Shown: positions 35,201-46,649 of the stretch, piece after piece
Numbering within the stretch: the first letter of the stretch is position 1
Layout: every line of letters begins with the position of its first letter
Assembly: GCA_946699065.1 (NCBI GenBank)
Contig: CAMPDV010000228.1
Coordinates: forward strand, 372,001 to 436,000
Length of the DNA: 64,000 nt
Reading direction: 5' to 3'
Origin: Loxodes magnus
Taxonomy: Eukaryota > Ciliophora > Karyorelictea > Loxodida > Loxodidae
Translations under genes and position numbers: made by a program
Notes under the pieces: model-generated
Seen by the model: only the letters and a program-made list of their open reading frames with translations
What the model was told of the DNA's origin: nothing
Database searches by the model: none

Positions 35201-35269
35201 CTTTTATATTGTATTAGCTATTTCGTTTTTTTTTATTTTGTATTTTGCTCCTATAAGCAATATAATCCT

Positions 35270-37640
35270 TTAAAGAAAATATTATAAATATCTTCTCATT
35301 AAACCCAAAGATTTTATTAACTACATAATACATATAGGTATATAGGAGTAATAGAGATTCCTAATGCTAGAAATCTAAATTACTGCATATTCAAAAAGAA
35401 GATTATAAATATTATCTCTTAGAATTTAGAAAAATATTTGCTTCTAAGCGCACTATATCCAAATTAAAGAGCTACTAAACTAATAAAGATTCAGTAAAAG
35501 CTTTATGTCTAGTTATTAAGATTGCTATTAAGAAATATAAGATATAAGCCTTAAGATAGGCAAACATTTTTTTAGATCATATAAAGCTAACAACTTCAAG
35601 CCTTAAATTTTTCTGGAGTTAAAATAATTTTGATAAAAGAGGCCTAAATCATTAGATAATAGTTAGAATTTGAAATAAAATTGAGAAATTAACTTGAATC
35701 TTATAGTTAAAAACAAAAAGCGCTTTCTATAATTTTAAACCGTTTTAATGAAATAGAATTAGTTCCAATTTAAGAAATAGCTAAAAATAAAAGAAGCAAA
35801 GAAAGGCAAATATCTGGGAACAAGTTAAAGATAAACAACAATTTTTTGGCTTTACGTGCATTTAGATCGCCTTTATCTTAGCATTCTTCACATTAAAAGC
35901 CTTAATTATAAATATTCTTGCTAATTTATTAACTCTTTTAATTTATAATCCTAAAAGCAAAATAGTAGTATGATTATTAAAATAGTAATGAAAAGAAGCT
36001 AATGTAAGAAGTAGGTATAATAATAATTAATAAAAGAGATTGTATAAAGAACTATAAATAAAGCCAAATGCTTAATTAAGCATAGTTAATTATATTGCTA
36101 ATATCACTTAATACTTTGAAGGTTATTAATAAATCAAATTTTAATCAAAAAGAGTTCTTATTTAATAAACAATAAAATATTCTAATTTAAAAAGAACAAA
36201 TTTGAATACTTAAAAACCTTATATAAAAAATCCTTTTTCTACTAGTACAAGCTGAGTAGCAGCATAAAAAATAAATAATAAGTAAGTAATAGCTAGTAAA
36301 ATAGAACAGCTTAGATTAATAATCATTAGGAAATTATTCAATTTAGCAAAAATTAAAATTTTTATGTTAAAAAAATTTATTTCAGCTAATGAAAAGAAAG
36401 AAAGTTTGAAAGATTTGTGAGATTAAATTAAAAGAATAAGTATACATTTACAAATGTGTTCCAAGCAAGAAAAAATACTCTCTAAAAGCAAATAGTAATT
36501 GGCGTAGATAGATCTAATATCAGTTTTTTTTGCGTAGAGTAAGAACCTTCAAGAGATGAAAGAAGAAGCTCTTAATCATTAAAGAGAAATCAGATTTAAT
36601 CAAAGAAAAAATGAAAAATCTATGAAAAAGGGTAAGAAACAATTTATTTCATTAAATGGAAATTGAAAAACAAAATTTAAGAAAAGATAATTTACGAAAG
36701 ACAAAAGAAAGGACAAGTAAGAATATATAATTAAGTCTAAATAAAATAAACTGAAATTAAGTAAAAAAATAGTCTGAAATCTTATAAATAATTGTAAATG
36801 CCTTTTCATCAGTAGACAGCATTAAAATAAGTTTGAAAGGATGAGCCTCTAGACCAAAATAGATTCTCAAGCTAAAATTTACTGATTTTAATTTAAGTTA
36901 TAAATCTTGCTAAAAGTTGAAATCATTAAGGTAATAATAGGACAGGGTTATAAAATCTTTTAATAGAACTTGATTAATTAGAATATGTAATAATATTAAA
37001 GCAACGAAAATTAAAAAACTTTCAATCCTACAAATAAAATAATTTTAATTGCAAGTATACCTTTAAAAATAACAAATCGCATCAAGTTTCCTTATTTATA
37101 ACGAGGATATCTTGATTTAAATTATTTAAAAAAGATTGTACTAAGTATATGCAAGATATAATTATAATATTTTTAGTGATTATTAATAAAGTAAATAATA
37201 ATACTACAATCTCATTCTATTATATTTTTAATTAATCTTACATAATTGAAAGTATCAATATGATAATAATCTAAATTAAATTAATGCAAGAAGAGTAATT
37301 TTTGGCTATATAATTAATATTAAATATCAAATTATCAGAATAATATAAACTAAACTCTATATAATTAACTTAATACTTTATGAATCAAGCAATTAGCATT
37401 AGAGTTTAAAATATCTTAGGCAATAATAATAATAATAAAGAGGAATAATAGTATTCTCATATATTAACTTAATAATCCTAATAAAAATCCCTAATATAAT
37501 ATTTTATTTTACTAGCAAAACTTATGGTTAAAATTAAACACATCAAGTGGGTTAAGACTTATCAAAGATTATAAAATAAAAATAAATTAATTTTAAGATA
37601 TTCAAATATAGACATATCAACAGTCGATACTTCAATTAAA
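35270..37640 (+). other. Possible long AT-rich coding region, unknown protein
   Basis: One plus-strand frame can be followed for over 700 codons, with Gln/Lys/Ile-rich coiled-coil-like stretches (IIRQQLEFEIKLRNQLESY; ILNRFNEIELVPIQEIAKNK) and a basic segment (KANSNWRRQIQYQFFLRRV). It runs into the SINE-A copy at 37668 without a TGA that is clearly terminal. No domain was recognised. The segment 35300-36900 looks most like real coding sequence; from 37000 on composition is close to random AT-rich DNA. Confidence 0.35.
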
Positions 37641-37667
37641 ATAATTTATTCATATAAATAAATAAAA

Positions 37668-38085
37668 ATTATTATAGAGTGCGTAGCACCTCATTGACGC
37701 ACAGCTCTTTCAATATTAATATTTAATATTAAAAAAATGTTCTCATGCTTCTTGTTAAATTCTAGAGGTCCGATGAGTCATGTCAGCTTTTCCAAATGGG
37801 GAATCTTCTTATTAAAAATTATTCTTAAATCTTGAGTCAAATGCTTCAGTCTTCTTGAATAAGGTCCAAATAAGAGATAGTTATTAAGTCGGTAATAAGA
37901 AGGCCCGTCAGTCAAACTTTCATACTACTAGAGAGAACCCTCGGGGTAAGTTAGGTACGTCTCAACAGAGCTTATCCACCCTTTCCCGTGGTGGCATCTA
38001 TTGTGAGATTACTGGAAATGCAGTAAACACTGCACCAGATTACCTACTAGTTTGGCTGACGCGGCCAACATCCATTTTATATATA
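37668..38085 (-). mobile_element. SINE-A copy 2 (left arm of large inverted repeat)
   Basis: A ~415-bp repeat on the minus strand, running from GGATGTTGGCCGCGTCAGCC near 38080 to the terminal hairpin and CTATAAT tail near 37672. It is almost identical to the plus-strand copy at 38461-38880, differing at only a few positions that I could see by eye. No conserved open frame. Confidence 0.9.
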
Positions 38086-38460
38086 ATAATGGCATAAAAA
38101 CTTATAATTAAAGAGATAATCTTTAAATTAATAAAAAAATAAACATAATTTGAAGTATAATTTGAAATAGGATGCTTAGATAATTAAAAGATGTAGAAAC
38201 TTGGACTACTTAACTGTTTTTAATACTTTGAAATATCTGGTAAAAAGTGGTTGGAGATTAAAGACATTAATTATACTTTAACTTGGTATTAACTCAGCAA
38301 GAAAAAAAGATATTTTAGAATTTAAAATATAAAGAGAAACGTGAATGTTCCACCAAATCTCCTAATTTAGATCTTTAGGATTAAGAAGTCTTAAACAATT
38401 AATAAAAATTATTTTAGTTGAGAAAATAGCAAAGAAAAGCAGTTGAGGGTTTTATTACAT

Positions 38461-38880
38461 ATATTATAAAATGGATGTTGGCCGCGTCAGCCAAACTAGT
38501 AGGTAATCTGGTGCAGTGTTTACTGCATTTCCAGTAATCTCACAATAGATGCCACCACGGGAAAGGGTGGATAAGCTCTGTTGAGACGTACCTAACTTAC
38601 CCCGAGGGTTCTCTCTAGTAGTATGAAAGTTTGACTGACGGGCCTTCTTATTACCGACTTAATAACTATCTCTTATTTGGACCTTATTCAAGAAGACTGA
38701 AGCATTTGACTCAAGATTTAAGAATAATTTTTAATAAGAAGATTCCCCATTTGGAAAAGCTGACATGATTCATCGGACCTCTAGAATTTAACAAGAAGCA
38801 TGAGAACATTTTTTTAATATTAAATATTAATATTGAAAGAGCTGTGCGTCAATGAGGTGCTACGCGCTCTATAATAATTT
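38461..38880 (+). mobile_element. SINE-A copy 3 (right arm of large inverted repeat)
   Basis: Plus-strand copy of the same element, 375 bp away from copy 2 and inverted relative to it. It keeps the 5' hairpin TTGGC-CGCGTCA-GCCAA and the hairpin TGCAGT...ACTGCA; the TTGCGAG/CTCGCAA stem is eroded here. It ends with the tail that abuts a TPR pseudogene at 38890. Confidence 0.9.
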
Positions 38881-38889
38881 TTATTTATT

Positions 38890-39640
38890 TATTATTTATT
38901 CAATTCAAATGTTGCTTTAAAATATTCTATAGCTACTTTATTTTTCTCTAGGAGAATTAAGCCATTTCCTTAGTTCTTATAAGCTTCTTTTTTAATCATT
39001 ATTTTTAGTATCTCTTAACTAATACCATAATTCCTACTTTCCCATTTATTGAAATGCAAAGCACTTGCAAAAGTAATATTTCTTATTAAAAATTGAGCTT
39101 TCATACAGTCATATAGTTCTCTTTGATTCTCCAAACTATTTATATTTTTCTTTTTAAAAAATAGCTTCTAAACTTTGATTTTAGTCTATGATATTTTACT
39201 GAAGCATTTATTTCACCTTGTATCTTTCTAACAACATTAGTGATTTTATCTCCACTAAATCAGGCAGCATGATACTTTTAATTTAAGGATCATACTTTTT
39301 AAAGCATTTACTTTACTCATTATAATTTGTTTAAAATCATATATACTTTCTACCTTTAGAATCCAAAGCTTTAATGATTCAAGCCTATTGTCATGTTATA
39401 GCAAATCAAAGCCCATTTATCTTTTTCTTGATGTCTTAACTAACTTTTTATATTTTGATTCTATTTTAACTTTAGAATCATGTCCTAAAGCTTCATTACA
39501 ACATTTTAATGCTTCACACAATTTTCAAATCTCCCAATAGATTTCTCTTTATCAATCTATTTCAACATGAATGATAATTTTCTTAAAACAGAGTTATTGC
39601 TTTCTATTACATCTTATAATTTCCCTAATTATTTTAAATA
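38890..39640 (-). pseudogene. TPR-repeat pseudogene fragment
   Basis: Read on the minus strand, separate frames give tetratricopeptide-like segments: EALKCCNEALGHDSKVK near 39515, KALDSKGRKYIWFQTNYNEQ near 39370, and AYKNQGNGLILLEKNKVAI near 38940. At least two frame changes are needed between them. The 3' part is cut off by the SINE-A copy at 38880. It resembles the TPR part of the gene at 6147-7904, suggesting a decayed paralogue. Confidence 0.5.
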
Positions 39641-39649
39641 TAACTTAAT

Positions 39650-40090
39650 CTTTTTAAAAGGCTTGACAATTTTAAGTGCTAGCTTTAAAAAATGCTAGGA
39701 ATGATGTTAATAAAAAATGAAAAAATATGGTTAAAAACTAATAATGAATAAATGATATATTTTAAAGATAAAAGTTAGACTTATAAATAATAACTAATAA
39801 TATAGCTTAATAAGACAAACTAACTAAATAGAATTTAATAATCATAGTTAAATGATATTAACAAGTATCTTCAATGCTATTTAAACTAAATAGCTTTATT
39901 AATATTTATAACCTAATTAACATTAATAAACATTATTATAACCAGACTAGTTTGTAATTAATCATTTTTAAGAATTAATTAAAGAGATAATTCAAAAATA
40001 GATTTTAACCTGAAGTATAATCAGAGTTAAAAATAATAAGATAGTCATAAAATTTAAAAGATTCTAATTATATAAAACTAAACAATGCTG
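39650..40090. other. AT-rich spacer
   Basis: AT-rich. An Asn-Ala-Asp-Asp codon string near 40085 could be a relic of a reverse-transcriptase active site of the LINE fragment that follows, but the context is too weak to call. Confidence 0.3.
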
Positions 40091-40099
40091 ATGATATAA

Positions 40100-41110
40100 G
40101 AAAGTAAGAGATAATTTAGTTTAGTATTTAGCTGTAAATAATTTAAAAACTACAAAGAGAGTAACTGGAGTTCTGAACAGAATTGAATCAAGCATGAGAT
40201 TAATTTCAAGCAAAGCTTTTTAAGAAGTAACTTCAACATTTAATGAATCATATTATATAGACCTGAATTTATTACCTTTTAAGCACATTATGGCTATAAA
40301 ATTCTTCAGATTTTACTATAAAATGAAATAAGAAAGTATTTATTTTCCAAGATCAATAATAGGCTCATTAATATATGGAAAAAAGGATTTCAATACTACG
40401 ATTAAGTGCAGCAATTATCAGATATTTATAATATCGAACTGCAGAATTAATAGAATAATACCAATCTTAAAACTTTTACTAAACATATAAGAGAAAAAAT
40501 ACAACAATATTTCTATAAAGTAGCTACTAAAAAATTTATGAGAATGAAAGCAGCTAAAGTATATACTGATTATTTGGTAATCTTTAACGGTTTCCACAAA
40601 TTACTTATACGAAATTAAACAAATAGTATAGACGAGAAATTATTAGTATATATAGACTTAGAACCTAAACTTATAATTTTCTTAAGGATCTTTAAGATCG
40701 TTATTATCCCATTAATAATCCATATTGTATGTGTGGAGAGTATGAGACTTTCGAGCATATCTTTAAATATGTGTACTATTCTAATATAAGGAATTGATTA
40801 TCGGAAAAGATTGAGAATTATGACTTAAGGCACCTTATACTATATGATCAAGAATATCTAAATTCATTTTCAAGGTTTAAATTGGAGTATATAGACTTAT
40901 AGATCAAAATATTTCACAAGAAGCTAATGACAAGGAGACTTGAGATTCTAGAAATGGAGAAAGCAAAAAAGGAAGAAGTTAAAGATGAATAGAAAGAACT
41001 AATTAATGAAAAATGATGAGATGTAAGCAATATTAAAAAACAATTTAAAAACATTTACTAACGTCTATAATTGAAAGAACCAATTCTTGCAATTAAAGAC
41101 GTCAAAAAAC
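40100..41110 (+). mobile_element. LINE-2 fragment: ORF2 C-terminus and 3' end
   Basis: Plus-strand frames encode the C-terminal part of a non-LTR ORF2: KFFRFYYKMKQ, QYFYKVATKKFMRMK, then the zinc-binding tail CMCGEYETFEHIF, a C-x-C-x7-H form of the C-terminal Cys/His motif. A Lys/Glu-rich end (MTRRLEILEMEKAKK) closes with a double TGA near 41016. A 42-nt perfect hairpin lies just after (41061-41102). A homologous fragment is at 59395-60610. The upstream domains are absent, as expected for a 5'-truncated insertion. At least one frameshift separates the blocks. Confidence 0.72.
41061..41102 (+). repeat. LINE-2 3'-terminal hairpin
   Basis: ACGTCT pairs with AGACGT, AATTG with CAATT, and AAGAA with TTCTT around a CCAA loop, giving a long near-perfect hairpin. 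The second copy at 60549-60590 keeps all three stems although several bases differ, using G-U pairs. This supports selection on RNA structure, as for 3' ends recognised by LINE reverse transcriptases. Confidence 0.75.
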
Positions 41111-41114
41111 TCTT

Positions 41115-41850
41115 TTATTTTATTTATTAATAGATTCAAATAGTATTCTGATATAGAATAAATATAGAAATATTTAATTCAGATTTAATTAAAAAAATCT
41201 AAATTTATTAAAAAATAACTATGCTTAGTTTTATTGAAAAATAAATTAAGCAATAAAATTAAGAAAATTATATAAAGATAAAATATAAAGCATATTTAGT
41301 AGAATTTTATAAATTACTAAGAAGATATTTAGAATGCTTATGAAGCTAATAATTATTATTACTTAAATAGTAAAATCAAAATACATTTAAAAATTATATT
41401 TGTAATTTATATATCTAACGATAATTTAAGAATTTTCTTTATTTTTTAATTAAAGTCCATAAGTAATTTAATGTGTTTCCTCAATTTTTAATTAAATAAA
41501 TTATCTTAAGATTCATCTAAAATAATTTAAATCTAGTAATTTTTGCTAATTATTTTAAATTTTTTACCTAACAAAGCAATTTTTTTTTCTCTTTACGACT
41601 TTAGCCTGAAATTAATTTTCTGATCTTTCACATATCTTATTCGTGATAAATATCTAATTAGCTTTAATTTTCTATCTAAGACGTCTTTTTAAATAAATAC
41701 AATATCTAATTTTTTATTTACCTTATAAGTATAACATTTATCTTATCTATTTCATTAAAGGCTAACTCTTTTCAAATAATCACAAAATATGCGTAAAATT
41801 TATAAAAAAGAACTTTCTTGTGATTTATCCTTTGATATTTAATTTATTAA
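41115..41850. other. AT-rich spacer
   Basis: AT-rich, no repeat or gene recognised between the LINE-2 fragment and SINE-A copy 4. Confidence 0.4.
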
Positions 41851-42270
41851 TATATATAAAATAGATGTCGGCCGCGTCAACCAAACTAGTAGGTAATCTG
41901 GTGCAGTGTATACTGCATTGCGAGTAATCTCGCAACAGATGCCATCACGGGGAAGAGTGAATAAACTCCATTGAGACATACTTAACTTACCCCGAGGATT
42001 CTCTCTAGCAGAATGAAAGTTTGACTGACGGGTCTTCTAATTACTGACTTAATAACTATCTCTTATTTGAACCTTATTCTAGAAGTCTGAAGCATTTGAC
42101 TCAAGATTTTAGAATAATTTTTAATAAGAAGATTCCTCATTTGGAGAAGCTGACATGACTCATCGGACGAAAGAATGAAATCAAGCTTTTGAGAAAACTT
42201 TTTTTAATAATATTAATATTGAAAGAACTGCGCGCTAACTAGGTGCTACGCGCTCTATAATAATTTTTAT
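41851..42270 (+). mobile_element. SINE-A copy 4
   Basis: Plus-strand copy with the TTGCGAG...CTCGCAA stem intact and the terminal hairpin/CTATAAT tail at 42220-42262. It differs from the 38461 copy at scattered sites, including a shorter, diverged segment just upstream of the tail. No conserved open frame. Confidence 0.88.
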
Positions 42271-42279
42271 TTATTTATT

Positions 42280-45200
42280 ATTTAAATATGATTTTTTATA
42301 ATAACTATATGTAAAGTATTAGGAACAAAACACTAGCACTATTCTAATTAATAGTAGAAATATTTTATTACTCTACTAATTTTTAATATTTTAATGTTCT
42401 GTATTAAGTAATTTTATTTTAAGCTTAAAAGATTTTTAATTTAATGCATTAAATAAAAATTTTGCTTAAAATTGAAAATTATGAAAAAATTATTATATAG
42501 AATTTAAAGCTTTTTCATGAAGTCTATCTTTTTAGTTAAATAAACTAACTTTTAATAATATCATGGTCGAACCATACGTTGATTTATTAATAATTGATGA
42601 CTTTTAGTGATTTTAATTAAAAGATTTAATTTTAATTATTTTAGAATTTATTAAATAAATCCTATTACAGTAAAAAGCTATTAGATAATCTTATTTATAA
42701 AGTGATTTTAAATAAAAAATAGAGAAATGCCAAAGTAGGAATAAATATTAATCTATCCTAGCATTTTTATGAAAATTAAGTTTTATAAAAGTGTTTAGTG
42801 ATCACTATCAAATATTTCTAAAATATTAATAACAATTATACTTTTCTTTGATAGCTATTTTTAATAATACATCCTTAGTATAAACTTTATTATAAAATAT
42901 GGTCTAACTTTAAGGTAAAAGTTATATAACTTTTTGAAATTATTCTGTCTCACATTTAAAGTGAGAGTCTAAAAAGGATAAGATGATTGATTATTTGAAT
43001 ATAATTAGAAAGGAAAATTAAATAATTAAGTACCCCTATTTTAGTTAAAATTCTTATATATTTATACAAAATTTAACTAATAGATTAATAGCTTTGAACT
43101 ATCTAAATAATTAAAGCATAAATCAATTAAATTCTTCTTTGATAAATTTTAATTACTATGCTTCATCAGCTAAGTATCTTCTATAATTATTCCATTCTTT
43201 TATTTTAGGAAATATTATTGAATTAGAAAGAAAATTAGTGAAGAACGCTTATATATAGAAGTGAAAAGACAATAAATGATTAAATTAAATTGTCAGATAA
43301 TCATTTTAAATAAATATTAGCCTTCTTCTCTGTCTATTTCTTCTATTATTTAAAATGAACATTTTATTTAGTTATCTTTAAATATAAATAAAATATCCTA
43401 AGACTTTAAATATTTCTAAGAACTTTCTCTAAAGAATTTAGCTATTTAAATAGATAATGAAATATCTTAAGGAACAAAAAATATTATATTTCTTTTAATT
43501 TGATAATTTACATTATTAGATTAAAAAAAAAGTTTATTTAAGTTTTGATATCTTTTGGCAGAAAATATTTAATTTAAACAATAATAATTAATAAACTTTA
43601 TAAAATAAATTTTATCTTAATTGTAAATATGCTAGCGTTTATGGACATATTTTAAAATATCTTACAAAAGATTATTCTCTTTCACTTACTTTTAAATTCA
43701 TAAATAATGAAAAAAGTTGATAAAAGCTAAAAATAAATATTTTATCTATAGTTAGATATTTATAATATATTTCTTTTAAAATTTTTTCTTAATATTTTAT
43801 TTTAGAATGAAAGAGCTTTATTATATCTTTCTTTATTTTTATTAAACTAACTATTTTGAAAATTATTAAACTCATAATTTCCATCTTTTTGTCTTTATCT
43901 AATTTTCTATCTAATAATTATTTATATGGAAAATATAATAATTAAAGCATTAAATTTTTATTAAGTTTCTTTGCTATAAATTTAGATTTATTTAAATTTA
44001 GAGGCTCTTATTAAATTTTGCTTACCTTAAAAGCAATGCATGTATTATTCTTTGAATAACCTGATTATAATTTGTTATAACTCTTAATTATTTTTTGCTA
44101 TTTTTTTCCTAGTAAAATAAAAATGTTTGCTTATTTCAGATTTTATAACTCTTCAATTTTTTATTCTTTTAAAGTACATAATTTCTTAAGAAATATTTTA
44201 TTCTTTATGCAAACATCGTTCTTTTCTCGTTTTAATTTAAAATTTACTTATTTGCAGCCTCTCATCAATAAATCCAGCAATCTTTGAGCTTGAAATTCGA
44301 ATTAAAGAACATTTATTAGGACTTTTTTTCTTATTTATACCAAATTTTTAATTCAAAATATTTTTCTTATGCTTGGCTTTTATTTTTAGTTAACAAATGG
44401 TAGTGTTGAGTCTTATGTTCTTAGAAATAAATTTCTATTCAATCCTTTGAGTTATGTAGTTACATAAAATATTTTTATTGTCCCCTTTGAATCTTCTTTA
44501 GTCAATCTAGGAAAACAAAATTATTTAAGATTTTTTAATGAGAAATCTCAAATCTTTATTATATAGTTAGTTGCTAATACAATTAAAATTAGGTATCTTC
44601 ATTTTAGAATCAATTTTTTATTTAAGAGCTTTTCCTTCTTGAATATCTGCTATCTACTTTTCTTTAATTCTAATAATTGTTGTGCTTTAATTTCTTCTAT
44701 GCAAAACTTATTTATCTATTATTCTTTAAAAAAGTAGACTTATTTCTGCGTATCATTGAAGCTAATTAATTTGAACTTAGCATACAAAAAGAACTAATAT
44801 AAATATAGATATTAAAGCTGAATTACTTGTAGACTTTCATAATTAAATAGAATTTTGTAATTTAGTTTTCTTAGTAAATAGATAATTAAGCTAAATTTAA
44901 ATAAAATGATTTATTGCTAAAAAATTAAATTACTAAAAGTACCAAAAACATTAATATTTAATAGATTTTAGAATAATTTAATCTAATAAGCTTGTATATG
45001 AATAGAGTCTTAATCAAGAGTTAAATACATCATTATTTTAAAATACTTACAAATTATATAAATTGTAATAACTTAAAAATCTAAAAAAGATACTAAAAAA
45101 TTTTATAATATTGTTGGTTATGAATTTCTAATATATATAGCTATAGGATTGTTTCTTCTTAATATTTTGAATTAATATTTTTATTCTTTAAAACAACTAT

Positions 45201-45840
45201 ATAATATGGCTAATTTCCTTCATTACTAATCTCTTCTTTTTATTTTGCATTTATAATTTTATTAAATTAATAAAATTCCTAACTTCAGAAACTCTGGATC
45301 TTAAATTATTTTTATCTCAAAGTTAAAAGACTAGTAAGATCTAACTTTATTAGAATAAAATTATATTTCTTTAATAATAATTTTCTTTCAATTTATCAAT
45401 ATCTATACATAAAGATTAGGCAATTTAATTTAAAGCTAAAATGTAGAAACAGTTTATTAATCCTTATTTCTTATTTAGATTTGCTTTTTTACTTTTTTTA
45501 AATATTTTCTTATTCTTAAATTTTAAGAGAAAACAACAAAAATTTAAATTTTAGCAAAAGCAGACAAATATATTCTTAGTTTTAGCTATATAATTATTAT
45601 TAATGCTAAGTCCTAAATCAGAATTAGGTTTATTATATTATATTTTTAAGTTTAAAAATATTAAATATTTCTCTCTATGATTCAAATCTAATCAATATTA
45701 TTAAATTTGAGTATTTAATCATTAATAGTTTAACTTTGATGATTTAAAGGATTTTGCAAATTTGAAGTAAGTAAAGCTAATAATTAATTAATAAAACTTA
45801 TTTAAACTAAGTTTTAAAAAATCTATGAAAAAAAGCTTTA
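42280..45840 (-). other. Possible long AT-rich minus-strand gene
   Basis: From about 44800 down to 42560 one minus-strand frame is open and contains segments of gene-like composition: IEEIKAQQLLELKKSRQQ, LRTQDSTLPFVNQKQK, EWNNYRRYLADEAQQLKF, ILSFLDSHFKCETEQFQK. It could be a coiled-coil protein of several hundred residues. No start, TGA stop or family could be established, and the rest of the interval (44800-45840) is unassigned AT-rich sequence. Confidence 0.35.
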
Positions 45841-45848
45841 AAAAAAAG

Positions 45849-46640
45849 ATGGAGAGTTGGAACAAAGGTTTTCTTATCTAAAAGATTACTCGTAATACTA
45901 CTGATCAATCTTTCTAAAATTAACAAACACCAACTAAGATTTAAAAGAAAAAATATTGCTAAATATCAGAAGAAAAATAACTACCTGCAAAAATTCCTAA
46001 AAAGAGGCATGCATTTAATCAACTAATGAATTTAGACAAGGAATAACTCGTGGAGATTATTTTCGACTACACTGATAAAGTCGAGAATCTCGAGCATTAT
46101 GTTATCAGTTTATAACAAGATTTATAAGATCATGTGGACAATGAGAAGCCACACACTGAATTTGTTACAAAATAGGATATTAACAACAGATATCAAGAAA
46201 TAGAATGCGATATTGTTAGACTAGATGAATAAATGGGAATAGACTTTTAAAAATATGAAAATGCCTTTTAGCAAGTTAAAGAAATTAAGCAAAGGTTAGA
46301 GAAATTAGAGAGCTAATAGCCATAAAAAAATCAAGATTCAATGATAATAGAAGAACAACCCATGACTTAAGAAAAATACTTCAAAAAAAAGTGCTACATA
46401 TGTGGCAGTCAATATCATCTTTGAAGAAGATACTAGGGAAATAAGGAAATTAGAAAAAAGATTTGAAATGAATTGACCATGTTTTATCCTTCCTCAGATG
46501 GTTAATTATGACGTAAGAAGATAACTCCAAGACCGTTCGGAAAGCTCGGAAGTGAACTTGGATGGAGACAACGGGGAGTCCGAGACCCTGTAAAAGGTAA
46601 TACAGGGGGTTATGGATCTTTTAAGGGAACACTCCATTAA
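45849..46640 (+). CDS. ORF1-like zinc-knuckle protein, copy N
   Basis: ATG at 45849 (MESWNKGFLIQKITRNTTD) opens a single clean frame of about 260 codons: an acidic/coiled-coil centre (EQLVEIIFDYTDKVENLEHY; QVKEIKQRLEKLESQQ), a knuckle CYICGSQYHLWRRY with the last Cys changed to Tyr, then MFYPSSDGQLWRKK and an Arg/Gly-rich tail (RPFGKLGSELGWRQRGVRD). The match to the GFKKGF-type start and C-terminal motif places it in the family. No TGA follows for about 500 bp; TAA codons cluster at 46630, so termination is uncertain. Confidence 0.75.
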
Positions 46641-46649
46641 CCTTAAAAT

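Noticed and set aside
36600..36809. 69-residue minus-strand hydrophobic frame
   Set aside because: It is the reverse of Lys/Asn-rich plus-strand sequence, which always yields Phe/Leu-rich antisense frames; no supporting motif.
37730..37800. Hammerhead-like ribozyme core in SINE-A (GTCCGATGAGTCATG)
   Set aside because: CGATGAG resembles the CUGAUGAG core, but the required GAAA and flanking stems are not in place in any copy.
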